From Sandaracinaceae bacterium (lineage in GTDB: Bacteria; Myxococcota_A; Polyangia; Polyangiales; JAFGIB01), in the NCBI GenBank assembly GCA_017881055.1, contig JADGRF010000164.1:1-32192 (forward strand): 32,192 nt of DNA, read 5' to 3'. The translations under genes were made by a program, and so were the position numbers. This document shows, in pieces, positions 18,120 through 26,755 of this stretch. The notes under the pieces were generated by a model that was not told the origin of the DNA, ran no database searches, and saw only the letters and a list, made by a program, of their open reading frames with translations. Positions within the stretch are counted from its first letter, which is position 1; every line of letters begins with the position of its first letter.

Positions 18120-21100
18120 GCCACCGTGCGCGCCCGCGCGCGCGCGGAACGCAGCTCGTGCACAACAAGCCGTTCGGCCGGCAACGCTTCGCGCGCGAGC
18201 TCGACGAGGCGCGCGTGATGCGTGAAGAACAACACCTGGGTGACGTCAGCTGTGTCGCCAAGCACCGAGAGCGCAGCTCGCGCGCGCTCGTCGTCGAAGT
18301 GCACCAGCGCGTCGTCCAAAATGAGCGGCATGAGCTCCTGCGCGCGCGCAAGCTCGTGCAGGCTCGCAAGCCGTAGCGCCAGGTACAGCTGGTCGCGCGT
18401 ACCCGAGCTCAAGCCTTCGAGCTTCACGCGCGTTGCCGCGTCACCGACACCGTCGCCGCGAACGCAGACCAGCACAGGCTCGTCCCCCCCGTCGTAGTCC
18501 GCCTCGACGGCGTGGAATGCGCCTAGCGTGAGGCGCGCGAAGAGCGCGCTCGCCGCGCTCATAATCGGTCCTTTGTGGCGATCCCGATAGCGCGTGATCT
18601 CCCTCCGCAGCACCGCTGCCGCGAGCTTCAAGTGCACGTACCGCTCGCTCCACCCTCGCACGACCGCGAGCTGCGCAGCGTGATCGCCCGCCGCATCGGC
18701 AGCGCCGCGCTCCCGCATGATGTCGAGACCTGCGCGTGCCCCGCCACGAGCATTCGCCGCGGCGCTGATCTGCTCGTCCTGCGCCGCCAACTCCGTATCG
18801 ATCTCAGCGAGGCGCGCGCTCACGCGGTCCGCGCTCGCCGCGCTGGCCTCGCGTTCCAACTCCGCCAGGTCTGCGCCGCCAGCCGCTCGGAGCAGGTCCT
18901 CGCGCAGCGCCTCGAGCTCGGTGTCCAGCTTACGCGCTTGCGCGGAGGCTTCTTCGGCCAAGCGCAGCGCATCCAGATCGGTCACACCGGCCGCGAATTG
19001 CAGCTCCTGCAGCTGCTTCTCGGCAGCATCACCGCGCGCACGAGCGGCGTCGCGCTCGCCGTTGCGCTGGGCCAGCTCCTGCTCGATCGCCGCGCGTCGC
19101 ACGAGGTTATCCCGTGCCCGCTGGTGACGCGCGACCAGCAACGACGCGGAGGCTTCCGGCGAAGTCCGTTCTGCAACCGTGAGGTGCGTCTTCGCCAGCG
19201 TCGTAGCTTCCGCCTCGAACTCGTTCAGCTCGCGCTCCAACTCGGCAAGCGCGCGCTCGGCGCCGTACGCTGTGAGCTGCTGCTGCTGATGCTCCTGCAG
19301 CGCAAGAAGGCGCACATCGGCGTCGCTCGCGCTCGCATCCGCGCCGAGACCTACGCGCGAGAGCAGCTGCGCCCACGTGTCTTGCCACGCGGCGAGCGCG
19401 CTACGCTGGCGGCCGAGCTCGGCGTCCAACACCGAGAGCTCCGTCTGCAAGCGCTCGACGCGCCCGCGGCGGGACACATGTTCGTCGACAAAGCCACGCA
19501 TCTCGCGCGGGGTCCGCGGCTCGACGCCGCTGTCCGCCCAGAGCGCGCGCCACGCCTCGTCGGTCTGACGTTGCCGGAGCTCGAGCTCCCCGCGCGTCTT
19601 CTGCAGCTGGCTCAGGCTCCGCTCACACGAGGCGCGCTCGGCCAGCAAGCGCTCGTGCGCCGCCACGCGTTCCAGCTCACGCCGCAGGCGATCAGCCAGC
19701 TCGTCTGCGCGCTCGGTCAGGGCTTCGATCTCGGCAAGCAATGCCGGTCCCGTGCCTGCTCCGGAGAACGCGGCCTGCCAACGCTTCGCGTCGCTCTGCA
19801 GCGCGCGCAGCTGGCCCCACGCAGCACGTCGCGCCGCCCGCAGCGCGGTCAGCGCGTCCTCGCTCGGCAGCGCCGCGACACGTGCAAACACGTCGAGCTC
19901 ACGGGTGATGCGCTCTTGCTCGAGCGCAAGCGCACGCAACGCCTGCTCGTTCGCCGCAAGCTCGCGCTCGTGCGTGGCGACGCGCTCCAGGAATACCTCG
20001 ACGCTCTCGCGCGCCGGAATGGAGAGTCGCGCCAAAAGCGGCAAAGCGGCCGGGCCGCCTCGACGCTCATACGACGCCGACAGCTGTGCCTGCTGCGCTT
20101 CGAGCACGGCAAGCTCCGCGCGCTTGGCCAGTGTCTCGCGCGCCCCCTTCTCGACGTCGCGCAGGAGCGCGCTGCGTAGGAGCGCGTGCTCGCGAATGCC
20201 GCGCGTCAGCTCGTCGTCGAGTCGCGACTCCGCACGCGCGAGCAGCTCCGAAGGCAGCCCGCGTGCGCTCGCCTTCAGCGCTTCCCTAGCGCGAGCCAGC
20301 CGCTCGCGCGCCGTCGACAGCTGCGCACGCGCACGAGTATGGACCCCAATGCCATCGCGCAGGCGCTCGATGATCGCGGGCGGGACCGCGACCAGTTGCT
20401 CCGGGATATTCAGCCCACTGCGATCCGCTTCGAGCCGAGCAATCGCCTGTTCCAACTGCTCCAGACGCGCTGCCTCCTCGAGCCGAGTCGCCTCGGCGCT
20501 GGCCCGGCGTGCGGCCGCATCCTGCGGCAAGAGGCGCACGTCCCCGAGTGTCGCCCGGGCGCGCAAGCGCTCGGCGCGCTTGGCCAAGAGCGGCAGAATG
20601 CGATCCACGCGCTCGAGTCGCACGCGCTCCGCGCGCAGTGTGCTGCCGTGCTCACGCAGCGCGCGCTCGCGTGCTTCGGCCTCGGCGATGTGCGTCACTT
20701 GCAGCTGGAAGGCCTTGGCGTCCACCGAGGCCTCGCGCTCCGCGCGCCGGGCGTTCTCGAGCAGCGCAAGCGCTTCGTTCAGCTTCTGGACCTGACCACG
20801 CGGCCGGAAGATCGCGTCGGCCTCGCTCGCAAGACCCGTCAGCACGTCGTGAATGCCTCGGCCACCGATGCCCACACCGAACAAGCTCTCACCCAAATCA
20901 CCCGCTCCGGATAGCAGCTGCTTGGCATCGTGCTCGAGGCTCGCGTAGCTCAACCCGAAGAACGAGCGGAAGTGGGGCTCTGCGACGCCCGCGGTGAGCC
21001 ACGACGCTTCGGCGCCCGGCAGGGCGACACCCGCGACATCGAGCAACGTGTCCTTTCGCCCCTTGCGCCGCACCACGTGCAGCTCGCGATCGCGAGCATC

Positions 21101-21325
21101 GCGCACCAGCGCCGCGATCCGCAGCTCCTTGAGTTGGTGCACGTGCCCGTCGGCCGTGGTCTCCGGAATACCGTAGAACAAGTCGTGGATCGCGCGCAGC
21201 GCGCTGCTCTTGCCGGCCTCGTTCGCGCCGTAGATCACGTGCACGGCCGGACGCTCGGTTGCAAAATCGAGCACCGTATCCGTGAACGGCCCGAAGGCGC
21301 GCAGGTCCAGGCGCACTAGCTTCAT
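18116..21325 (-). CDS. SbcC/Rad50-like coiled-coil ATPase, YhaN type
   Basis: A 1069-residue SMC-like ATPase. Walker A GANEAGKSS is at 33-41 and the N-terminus MKLVRLDLRAFGPF is typical of SbcC/YhaN. Residues about 180-900 form long Glu/Arg/Ala-rich coiled coils. The ABC signature LSSGTRDQLYLALRLA and Walker B region LILDDALVHFDD lie near the C-terminus. No CxxC zinc hook exists (only isolated Cys), as in YhaN rather than classical Rad50. With the nuclease encoded just upstream it should form an ATP-gated DNA end-processing nuclease. It overlaps the nuclease gene by 4 nt at its start and the methyltransferase gene by 4 nt at its stop, so all three are probably made in step. Classical SbcC cannot be fully excluded, but the missing hook and the signature motif favour YhaN. 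Confidence 0.9.
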   Translation of the reverse strand: MKLVRLDLRAFGPFTDTVLDFATERPAVHVIYGANEAGKSSALRAIHDLFYGIPETTADGHVHQLKELRIAALVRDARDRELHVVRRKGRKDTLLDVAGVALPGAEASWLTAGVAEPHFRSFFGLSYASLEHDAKQLLSGAGDLGESLFGVGIGGRGIHDVLTGLASEADAIFRPRGQVQKLNEALALLENARRAEREASVDAKAFQLQVTHIAEAEARERALREHGSTLRAERVRLERVDRILPLLAKRAERLRARATLGDVRLLPQDAAARRASAEATRLEEAARLEQLEQAIARLEADRSGLNIPEQLVAVPPAIIERLRDGIGVHTRARAQLSTARERLARAREALKASARGLPSELLARAESRLDDELTRGIREHALLRSALLRDVEKGARETLAKRAELAVLEAQQAQLSASYERRGGPAALPLLARLSIPARESVEVFLERVATHERELAANEQALRALALEQERITRELDVFARVAALPSEDALTALRAARRAAWGQLRALQSDAKRWQAAFSGAGTGPALLAEIEALTERADELADRLRRELERVAAHERLLAERASCERSLSQLQKTRGELELRQRQTDEAWRALWADSGVEPRTPREMRGFVDEHVSRRGRVERLQTELSVLDAELGRQRSALAAWQDTWAQLLSRVGLGADASASDADVRLLALQEHQQQQLTAYGAERALAELERELNEFEAEATTLAKTHLTVAERTSPEASASLLVARHQRARDNLVRRAAIEQELAQRNGERDAARARGDAAEKQLQELQFAAGVTDLDALRLAEEASAQARKLDTELEALREDLLRAAGGADLAELEREASAASADRVSARLAEIDTELAAQDEQISAAANARGGARAGLDIMRERGAADAAGDHAAQLAVVRGWSERYVHLKLAAAVLRREITRYRDRHKGPIMSAASALFARLTLGAFHAVEADYDGGDEPVLVCVRGDGVGDAATRVKLEGLSSGTRDQLYLALRLASLHELARAQELMPLILDDALVHFDDERARAALSVLGDTADVTQVLFFTHHARLVELAREALPAERLVVHELRSARARARTVA

Positions 21326-22611
21326 GCGCCCTCCGAGCCGGTGTCGCCCGAGCGCCGAGAGAGTAAGCGGTCGAGCAGCAGCGCCTCTACTTCCGCCAGC
21401 TGCGTCGCCAAGTATTTAGCGTCGTCGAGCTGCACGCCGTCGTCGCCTTCACGCACTTCCGCGGGCAGCTTCTTGGCGAGATCCGACAGCTCCTCCGCCG
21501 CCAGCTCTTGCAGCGCGCTTTCATCCTCGCGCAGCGCATCGAGCGCGCTGGTCAGCTCCGCGAGCGCCCCTTCGCCCTGGCGCAGCAGCGCTTGCTCCAG
21601 CGACGGCTCCGTCTGCCACACGATCTTCTCGACCCACAGGTCGTCACCGCCGACGTCCACAGCGACCGCGCGCACGTTCTCTGCGAAGTGCTGCGGACTG
21701 CCGCGCAGCGCGGTATGTGGCGAGCTCGCGCCGAAAAGCACGAGCCGGACCGCCAGCGTACGGCCTTCGGCATCGCGCGCCGCTCTCGTCAGCTGCACAC
21801 GCACGACCTCCAGCGCATCGTCGAAGTCACGCGCGCCGCTCAAGTCCACCGGCAGCTGCGCATAACGCACGACATCGAGCGGCTTGTGCACGACCGAGCG
21901 GATACCGCGCTCGTCGTACGTGACCAGTGTGGCCCCCTTCTCGCCCGTCTCCTTCGCGTGGCGCCCCTGCAGGTTGCCAGGAAACACGACCCAGGGATCG
22001 TCGGACAGCTCCTCGCGCGCATGCACGTGCCCGAGCGCCCAGTAGTCGTAGCCCTTGCTGCGCAAGCCATCGAGCGTGCACGGCGCGTAGGGCTCGTGAC
22101 CAGGCCGACCCGTGACCGACGTATGCAGTAGCCCGATGTTGAGCAGGCCCGCACGCCGCTCCGGGTAGCTCTGCGCCAGGTTCTCGGTCACTGCGCGCGT
22201 CGCAAAGCCGCGACCGTGCACCGCGATGCCCAGGTCTTCGTAAAGCTGCGTCTCCGCGTGCTCGCAGGCCAGCTCGCGCACGTTGTCAGGCAGACGCAGG
22301 TGCCGCGTGATCTGACTCTGCGCGTCGTGGTTGCCGCGAATCCACACCACCTGCACGTCCGCTTCGCGCAGGCGCGTCATCTGACTCGCGAAAAACAGCC
22401 CCGTGGAGTAGTCCTTCCATTCGCCGTCGTAGAGGTCGCCCGCCAGCACCAGCAGCTTCGCGTCTTCGTCGATGCAGAGCGCGACCAAGTTCTCGAGCGC
22501 CCTGCGCGTGGCGCCGCGCATACGGTCCAGCGGCGCACCCGGATAGCGCGCGAGGCCGCGCAGCGGGCTGTCGAGATGCAGATCGGCTGCATGCACGAGC
22601 TTCACGGTCAT
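21322..22611 (-). CDS. Mre11/SbcD-like metallophosphoesterase nuclease, YhaO type
   Basis: A 429-residue calcineurin-like phosphoesterase, the nuclease half of an Mre11-Rad50-type complex. Metal-binding motifs are complete: D10/H12 in HAADLH, D59 in AGDLYDG, GNHD at 93-96, H163 in LLHTSVTG and GHVH at 194-197. The C-terminal region (about 250-429) has mixed sheet and Glu-rich helices, suitable for binding the ATPase coiled coil. I chose the ATG at 22611 because MTVKLVHAADLH is the usual family N-terminus; an upstream extension of 101 residues in the same frame lies inside the RidA-GNAT gene and is non-coding in style. Its ATG overlaps the stop of that gene by one nucleotide (TGATG), and its stop overlaps the ATPase gene by 4 nt. 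It is expected to act as Mn-dependent exo/endonuclease on DNA ends or hairpins. Confidence 0.9.
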   Translation of the reverse strand: MTVKLVHAADLHLDSPLRGLARYPGAPLDRMRGATRRALENLVALCIDEDAKLLVLAGDLYDGEWKDYSTGLFFASQMTRLREADVQVVWIRGNHDAQSQITRHLRLPDNVRELACEHAETQLYEDLGIAVHGRGFATRAVTENLAQSYPERRAGLLNIGLLHTSVTGRPGHEPYAPCTLDGLRSKGYDYWALGHVHAREELSDDPWVVFPGNLQGRHAKETGEKGATLVTYDERGIRSVVHKPLDVVRYAQLPVDLSGARDFDDALEVVRVQLTRAARDAEGRTLAVRLVLFGASSPHTALRGSPQHFAENVRAVAVDVGGDDLWVEKIVWQTEPSLEQALLRQGEGALAELTSALDALREDESALQELAAEELSDLAKKLPAEVREGDDGVQLDDAKYLATQLAEVEALLLDRLLSRRSGDTGSEGA

Positions 22612-23459
22612 CAACCGCGCCGCTTGATCACGTACCGCATGTAGATCGCCTCTTCGCCTTCGTAGGACGCGAGCTCCTGGGAAGCGAGCGCCGCCGGGTC
22701 GACCGAGCTCTTCGGAACGGTCGAAAAACCGAGGTACCCGAAGTACTGCGCCGTGTCGGTGGTCGCGAGGAAGATCCGCGAAACGCCCACGTCGCGCAGC
22801 CGCGCAATCAGCGACTCGACCAGCGTCCGGCCCACGCCCTCGCCCTTGGCCTCGCGAATCACCACCAGCGAATGCAGCACCGCGCTCTCGCCGTAGCGTT
22901 CGTAGCCCACACACCCGACGAGCTCGCCACCCACGTACGCCTTGAGCATGCGCACCGCGCCACCGTCAGCTGGCACGGGCAAATCCACCGTACGCAGCAT
23001 CGTGGCGAGATCCGACTCCGGCTCGAACGACGCCTCGACGATGCGCGGACGCACGGCAAAGCTCGCAAGGCCCAGGCCCTCGATCGCGTCGACCTCGATC
23101 TCGATCAGCAAGCTCTCGTGCACGAGCCCGACCACCTCGACCATCGTGGCCGCGGGCAGCGTCTTCTCGAACAGCTCCTTGTGAGCCCGCGCGATCCCCG
23201 GATAGTTGTCCTTGATGTGCACGACGAACATGCGCGTGCGCACGACGTCCGCCAAGCTGGCGCCGACTTCCTGCAACGCAGCTTCGATCTTGCGAAACAC
23301 GCCGAGCGCCTGAGCGTAGGCATCGGGCGCAGCCGCCACGCCCGTCGGCAGCGCATCGGTCGTACCGCTCACGTAGATCTGCCGACCAACTTTAACCAGC
23401 CGGCTGTAACCGACCTCCGTTTCCCACGGCACTTTCGAGCTCACGTGGACGCGATGCAT
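22611..23459 (-). CDS. RidA-family/GNAT acetyltransferase fusion
   Basis: A 282-residue fusion of two complete domains. Residues 1-130 are a RidA (YjgF) fold: VSGTTDALPTG, DVVRTRMFVV and LLIEIEVDAI. The catalytic Arg of canonical RidA (in PARS) is Ala here (PAAT, A104), so it is not a classical 2-iminoacid deaminase and may be a Rid4-7-type member. Residues about 138-282 form a GNAT acetyltransferase with the acetyl-CoA loop KGEGVGRT at 205-212 and FGYLGFSTVPKS at 240-251, similar to ArsN2-type enzymes. A link to toxic metabolite detoxification is plausible, but no substrate is assigned. It is the first gene of the four-gene minus-strand unit and overlaps the Mre11-like gene by 1 nt. A TACAAT box lies 6 nt before its ATG. 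Confidence 0.88.
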   Translation of the reverse strand: MHRVHVSSKVPWETEVGYSRLVKVGRQIYVSGTTDALPTGVAAAPDAYAQALGVFRKIEAALQEVGASLADVVRTRMFVVHIKDNYPGIARAHKELFEKTLPAATMVEVVGLVHESLLIEIEVDAIEGLGLASFAVRPRIVEASFEPESDLATMLRTVDLPVPADGGAVRMLKAYVGGELVGCVGYERYGESAVLHSLVVIREAKGEGVGRTLVESLIARLRDVGVSRIFLATTDTAQYFGYLGFSTVPKSSVDPAALASQELASYEGEEAIYMRYVIKRRG

Positions 23460-23465
23460 GATCAG

Positions 23466-23471
23466 ATTGTA
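23466..23471 (-). promoter_or_regulatory. putative -10 element of a leaderless transcript for the RidA-GNAT/nuclease/methyltransferase operon
   Basis: On the minus strand TACAAT (complement of 23466-23471) ends 6 nt before the ATG at 23459, so transcription would begin at or next to the start codon. No -35 match was recognised. Because a hairpin separates this site from the upstream pump gene, the operon probably has its own promoter. Confidence 0.45.
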
Positions 23472-23478
23472 TCACGAG

Positions 23479-23508
23479 CCGCCAAGGCCGCGCGAGCGGC
23501 CCCGGCGG
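23479..23508 (-). terminator. strong GNRA-loop hairpin after the RND efflux operon
   Basis: CCGCC-AA-GGCCGC-GCGA-GCGGCC-CC-GGCGG: 6 and 5 bp separated by a 2x2 internal loop, with a GCGA tetraloop. It lies between the stop of the second pump gene (23537) and the RidA-GNAT start (23459). No T-tract follows, so Rho-independent termination is possible but not certain. Confidence 0.6.
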
Positions 23509-23536
23509 GCGCGGCGCTTGCCGGACGCGACGAGGC

Positions 23537-26500
23537 TCACGCAGGAGCGGCGACCGTTTCAGAGGTCACATCGCGCGGGCCAAAGCGCGCTCTCACGCGA
23601 CATGCCACCGAGTACAGGACCGGCAAGACGACCAGCGTCACGAGCGCCGCAGAGACCGTGCCTGCCACGACGACCACCGCGATCGGACGCTGCGTTTCGC
23701 TACCGATGGCGTGCGACATGGCTGCAGGCAAAAGGCCCAACGAGGCGAGCAGCGCGGTCATCAACACGGCGCGCAGGCGCTCGTCGGTGCCGTTGATCGC
23801 CGCCTGTTCGAACGATTCGCCAGCGGTCAGCCGCACGCGGATCGCGGACACCACCAGCACGCCGTTCAGCACCGCTTGCCCGAGCAGCGCGATGAACCCA
23901 ACGGCCGCCGACACGGAAAGCGGCATCCCCGTGAATGCGAGCCCCGCCACACCGCCGAGCAGCGCGAGCGGTACCGTCGCCAAGATCACGAACGAGTCGA
24001 AGAGCGTGCCGAAGGTCGAAAACAGCAGCAGAAACGTCAGCAGCAGCGCGACCGGGATCACCAATTGCAGCCGCGCCATCGCGCGCTGCTGATTCTCGAA
24101 TTCCCCGCCCCACGTGGTTTCGTAGCCTGCCGGCAGCTTCACCACCGAGGCCACCTTGGCTTGGGCTTCGCTCACGAACGAGCCCAGGTCTCGGCCGCGC
24201 ACGTTCATGCGCACGCCGATGTAGCGCTTGCCGTTCTCGCGCGTGATCGCGGCGCGGCCCGTGCCGAGCGAGACGTCACCCACCGCGGAGAGCGGGATCG
24301 TCGCGCCAGTACCCAGAGGAATCTTGATGCTACGAATCGCGTCGAGATCCGACCGGCTCGCGGCCGGCAAACGCACCGTGACGTCGAAGCGGCGTTGACC
24401 TTCCCAGAGCTCCGTCGCCACGTGACCGCCGAGACTGGTCTCCACGTAGTCCTGCACATCGCCCATGTCGAGGTCGTAGCGAGCCAGCGCGTTGCGATCG
24501 AGGTGCACCACGATCTGCGGCGACTCACTCGCCTTCACCACGCCCACGTCAGCTGCACCGGCGACGGCAGCGATCGTGTCGCGCGTCTTGTCGGCCGCCC
24601 GCTGCAGCTCCTCGAGATCGTCGCCGTAGATCTTGACCGCGATCTGCCCGAATTGGCCGGAGATGTTCTCGGCGACGTTGTCACGGATTGGCTGCGAAAA
24701 GTTGTAGTCGATGCCGGGGATGTCGCCCAGGTTGCTGGCCATCTCGGCGGTCAACGCGTCCAAGTCTTTGATCTTGGGCCGCCACTGGTCCAGCGGCTTC
24801 AACTTCACGAAGATCTCGAGGTTGTTCGGCAACGTCGGGTCGGTACCGTCCTCCGGTCGACCCAATTGTGTGAGCAGCTCCGTCACCTCGGGACTGCGAG
24901 CCAGCTTCTTCTTCAGGATCGGCGCGAGGGCACGACCCTGATCGAGCGAGATGTTGTCCGGCAAGGTGAACGTCACGTACAGCGCACCTTCGTTGAGCGC
25001 GGGCAAGAACTCCGAGCCCATGCGCGGCACGAGCATGATGGCCGCAACCAGCATGCCGACCGATGCGATGAACACGGCGGCGGCATTGTCCATCGCCCAG
25101 CGCAGCGTCGGTGCCAGCGCCGCTTGCGCCCAGCGCAGGAGCGGCGACTCACGCTGCAAGCGCGGCTTGCGCAGCGCGAAGTACGCCAGCGCGGGCACGA
25201 GCGTGAAGCTGACCAGGAGCGCACCGAGCAGCGCGCTCACGACCGTGTGCGCGAGCGGCGCGAAGATGCGACCTTCGACGCGCTCCAGGGAAAAGATCGG
25301 CAAGTACGCCGCGATGATGATCAACAGCGAAAACAGCGTCGGCCGCGCGACTTCCTTGCTGGTGGCAATCACGCGGTCGGCAAGCACACGCGGCTCGAGC
25401 GGCTGCATATGCTCGGCGTCGTGCGGCGCGAGCTTGTGGAACAGGTGCTCGATCAGGATCACTGCGCCGTCGACGATGATGCCGAAGTCGACCGCGCCCA
25501 TCGACAAGAGGTTTGCGCTCATGCCGCGCGACTTCAGATAGATGAAGCTGGTGGCGAGCGAGAGCGGAATGGCCGTGGCGACGATCAGCGACGCGCGCAC
25601 CGACAACATGAACGCGAAGAGCACGAGGCAAACCAGGATCGCGCCCTCGAGCAGGTTGTGGAACACGGTGTGCAGCGTCGTATCGACGAGGTTCGTGCGA
25701 TCGTAAAACGCCTTGACCGACACGCCCGGCGGCAAGAGGTCCTTGTTCACGTGCGCGATCTTCAAGCGCAGCGCGTCGAGCACGACCGAAGGATTCTCTC
25801 CGCGGCGCATCAGCACGATGCCTTCGACCGCGTCTTCGTTGCGACCGCGCGTGACTACACCCTGACGCGGCGCCCAACCTTCACTGACCGTGGCCACGTC
25901 CTTGATCGTGACCGGGACACCGTCGTGCATGCCCACGCGCACGGCGCCGATGTCGCTGATCGAGCCGAGGATGCCGATGCTGCGAATGACGAACGCCTCC
26001 GAGCCGCGTTGCACATAACCGCCCGTAGCGTTGGCGCTGGCTTTGGACAGCGACTCGAACACGGCGCGCAAGCCGACTCCCATCGCGGACAGCTTCGTCG
26101 GATCCGGCTGCACGTGGATCTCGCGCACTAGGCCACCATACGAAACCACGTCGGCCACGCCCTGCACCTGCAAGAACTGCGGGCGCACTACCCACTCCTG
26201 CAGCGTGCGCAACGACATCGGGTCGGCGCCGGTGCCGTCGAGCGTGCAGCGGTAGACTTCGCCGATCGGCGTGGCGAGCGGGCCGAGATCGGGATGGATG
26301 CCTTCCGGCAGACTGACGCCATTCAAACGCTCGTTGACCTGCTGCCGGGCAACCAGCGGCTCGACCCCATCGCCGAACGTGAGCGTGACCATCGACAGAC
26401 CGAACAGCGAGATGCTGCGCAGGCGCACCAGGCCCGGCGTACCGTTGAGCTCGCGCTCGATCGGCATCGAGACGCGGCGCTCGATCTCCTCGGTCGGCTG

Positions 26501-26674
26501 TCCCGGAAAGATCGTGATCACCTGGACCTGCGTGTCCGTAGGATCCGGAAACGCCTCGATCGTCAGGTTCTTGTAGGCGTAGAAGCCCCAGACCCCGATC
26601 ACGGCGGCAAGCACGAACGAGAACAGGCGGGTGCGGACCGAGAGGTTGAGTAGGGCGTCCAAGGCCGCGAGCAT
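23537..26674 (-). CDS. CzcA/CusA-family heavy-metal RND efflux pump (second copy)
   Basis: A 1045-residue inner-membrane proton antiporter, full length for the HME family. It has an N-terminal helix (about 11-35), two large periplasmic loops and a central helix bundle. The HME motif DFGIIVDG at 396-403 carries the acidic residues of TM4 used in proton relay. By remembered alignment to CusA, the metal-triad methionines appear replaced (NNLEIFVKLKP and DNVAENISG contexts), arguing against a Cu(I)/Ag(I)-specific pump; substrate is undetermined. It follows a very similar pump by 81 bp and shares the single adaptor and outer-membrane factor genes upstream. The ATG at 26674 has only a weak GGGCG upstream. 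A hairpin follows its stop. Confidence 0.9.
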   Translation of the reverse strand: MLAALDALLNLSVRTRLFSFVLAAVIGVWGFYAYKNLTIEAFPDPTDTQVQVITIFPGQPTEEIERRVSMPIERELNGTPGLVRLRSISLFGLSMVTLTFGDGVEPLVARQQVNERLNGVSLPEGIHPDLGPLATPIGEVYRCTLDGTGADPMSLRTLQEWVVRPQFLQVQGVADVVSYGGLVREIHVQPDPTKLSAMGVGLRAVFESLSKASANATGGYVQRGSEAFVIRSIGILGSISDIGAVRVGMHDGVPVTIKDVATVSEGWAPRQGVVTRGRNEDAVEGIVLMRRGENPSVVLDALRLKIAHVNKDLLPPGVSVKAFYDRTNLVDTTLHTVFHNLLEGAILVCLVLFAFMLSVRASLIVATAIPLSLATSFIYLKSRGMSANLLSMGAVDFGIIVDGAVILIEHLFHKLAPHDAEHMQPLEPRVLADRVIATSKEVARPTLFSLLIIIAAYLPIFSLERVEGRIFAPLAHTVVSALLGALLVSFTLVPALAYFALRKPRLQRESPLLRWAQAALAPTLRWAMDNAAAVFIASVGMLVAAIMLVPRMGSEFLPALNEGALYVTFTLPDNISLDQGRALAPILKKKLARSPEVTELLTQLGRPEDGTDPTLPNNLEIFVKLKPLDQWRPKIKDLDALTAEMASNLGDIPGIDYNFSQPIRDNVAENISGQFGQIAVKIYGDDLEELQRAADKTRDTIAAVAGAADVGVVKASESPQIVVHLDRNALARYDLDMGDVQDYVETSLGGHVATELWEGQRRFDVTVRLPAASRSDLDAIRSIKIPLGTGATIPLSAVGDVSLGTGRAAITRENGKRYIGVRMNVRGRDLGSFVSEAQAKVASVVKLPAGYETTWGGEFENQQRAMARLQLVIPVALLLTFLLLFSTFGTLFDSFVILATVPLALLGGVAGLAFTGMPLSVSAAVGFIALLGQAVLNGVLVVSAIRVRLTAGESFEQAAINGTDERLRAVLMTALLASLGLLPAAMSHAIGSETQRPIAVVVVAGTVSAALVTLVVLPVLYSVACRVRARFGPRDVTSETVAAPA

Positions 26675-26755
26675 CGCCCGATGCGCCCAGAATTCAAGAA
26701 AGCCTTCTCGCCCATATGCGCCTCAGCCCGCATTCTCTCGCAATCATACGTTTCC

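Noticed and set aside
18575..20179. Plus-strand open frame (534 codons) inside the Rad50-like gene
   Set aside because: Antisense to a well-supported coiled-coil ATPase; Leu/Arg/Gln-rich with no motif.
15666..22611. Complete DISARM or BREX system
   Set aside because: No helicase (DrmA/DrmD), PLD protein, PglZ, BrxC or Lon-like gene is present; only the methyltransferase class is shared.
22612..22914. N-terminal extension of the Mre11-like nuclease
   Set aside because: It lies inside the RidA-GNAT gene, reads as Arg/Gly-rich noise, and the family N-terminus begins at the ATG at 22611.
23711..26131. Long plus-strand open frame (806 codons) opposite the second RND pump
   Set aside because: Composition is Arg/His/Gln-rich and it mirrors the codon structure of the clear CzcA-type gene on the minus strand.
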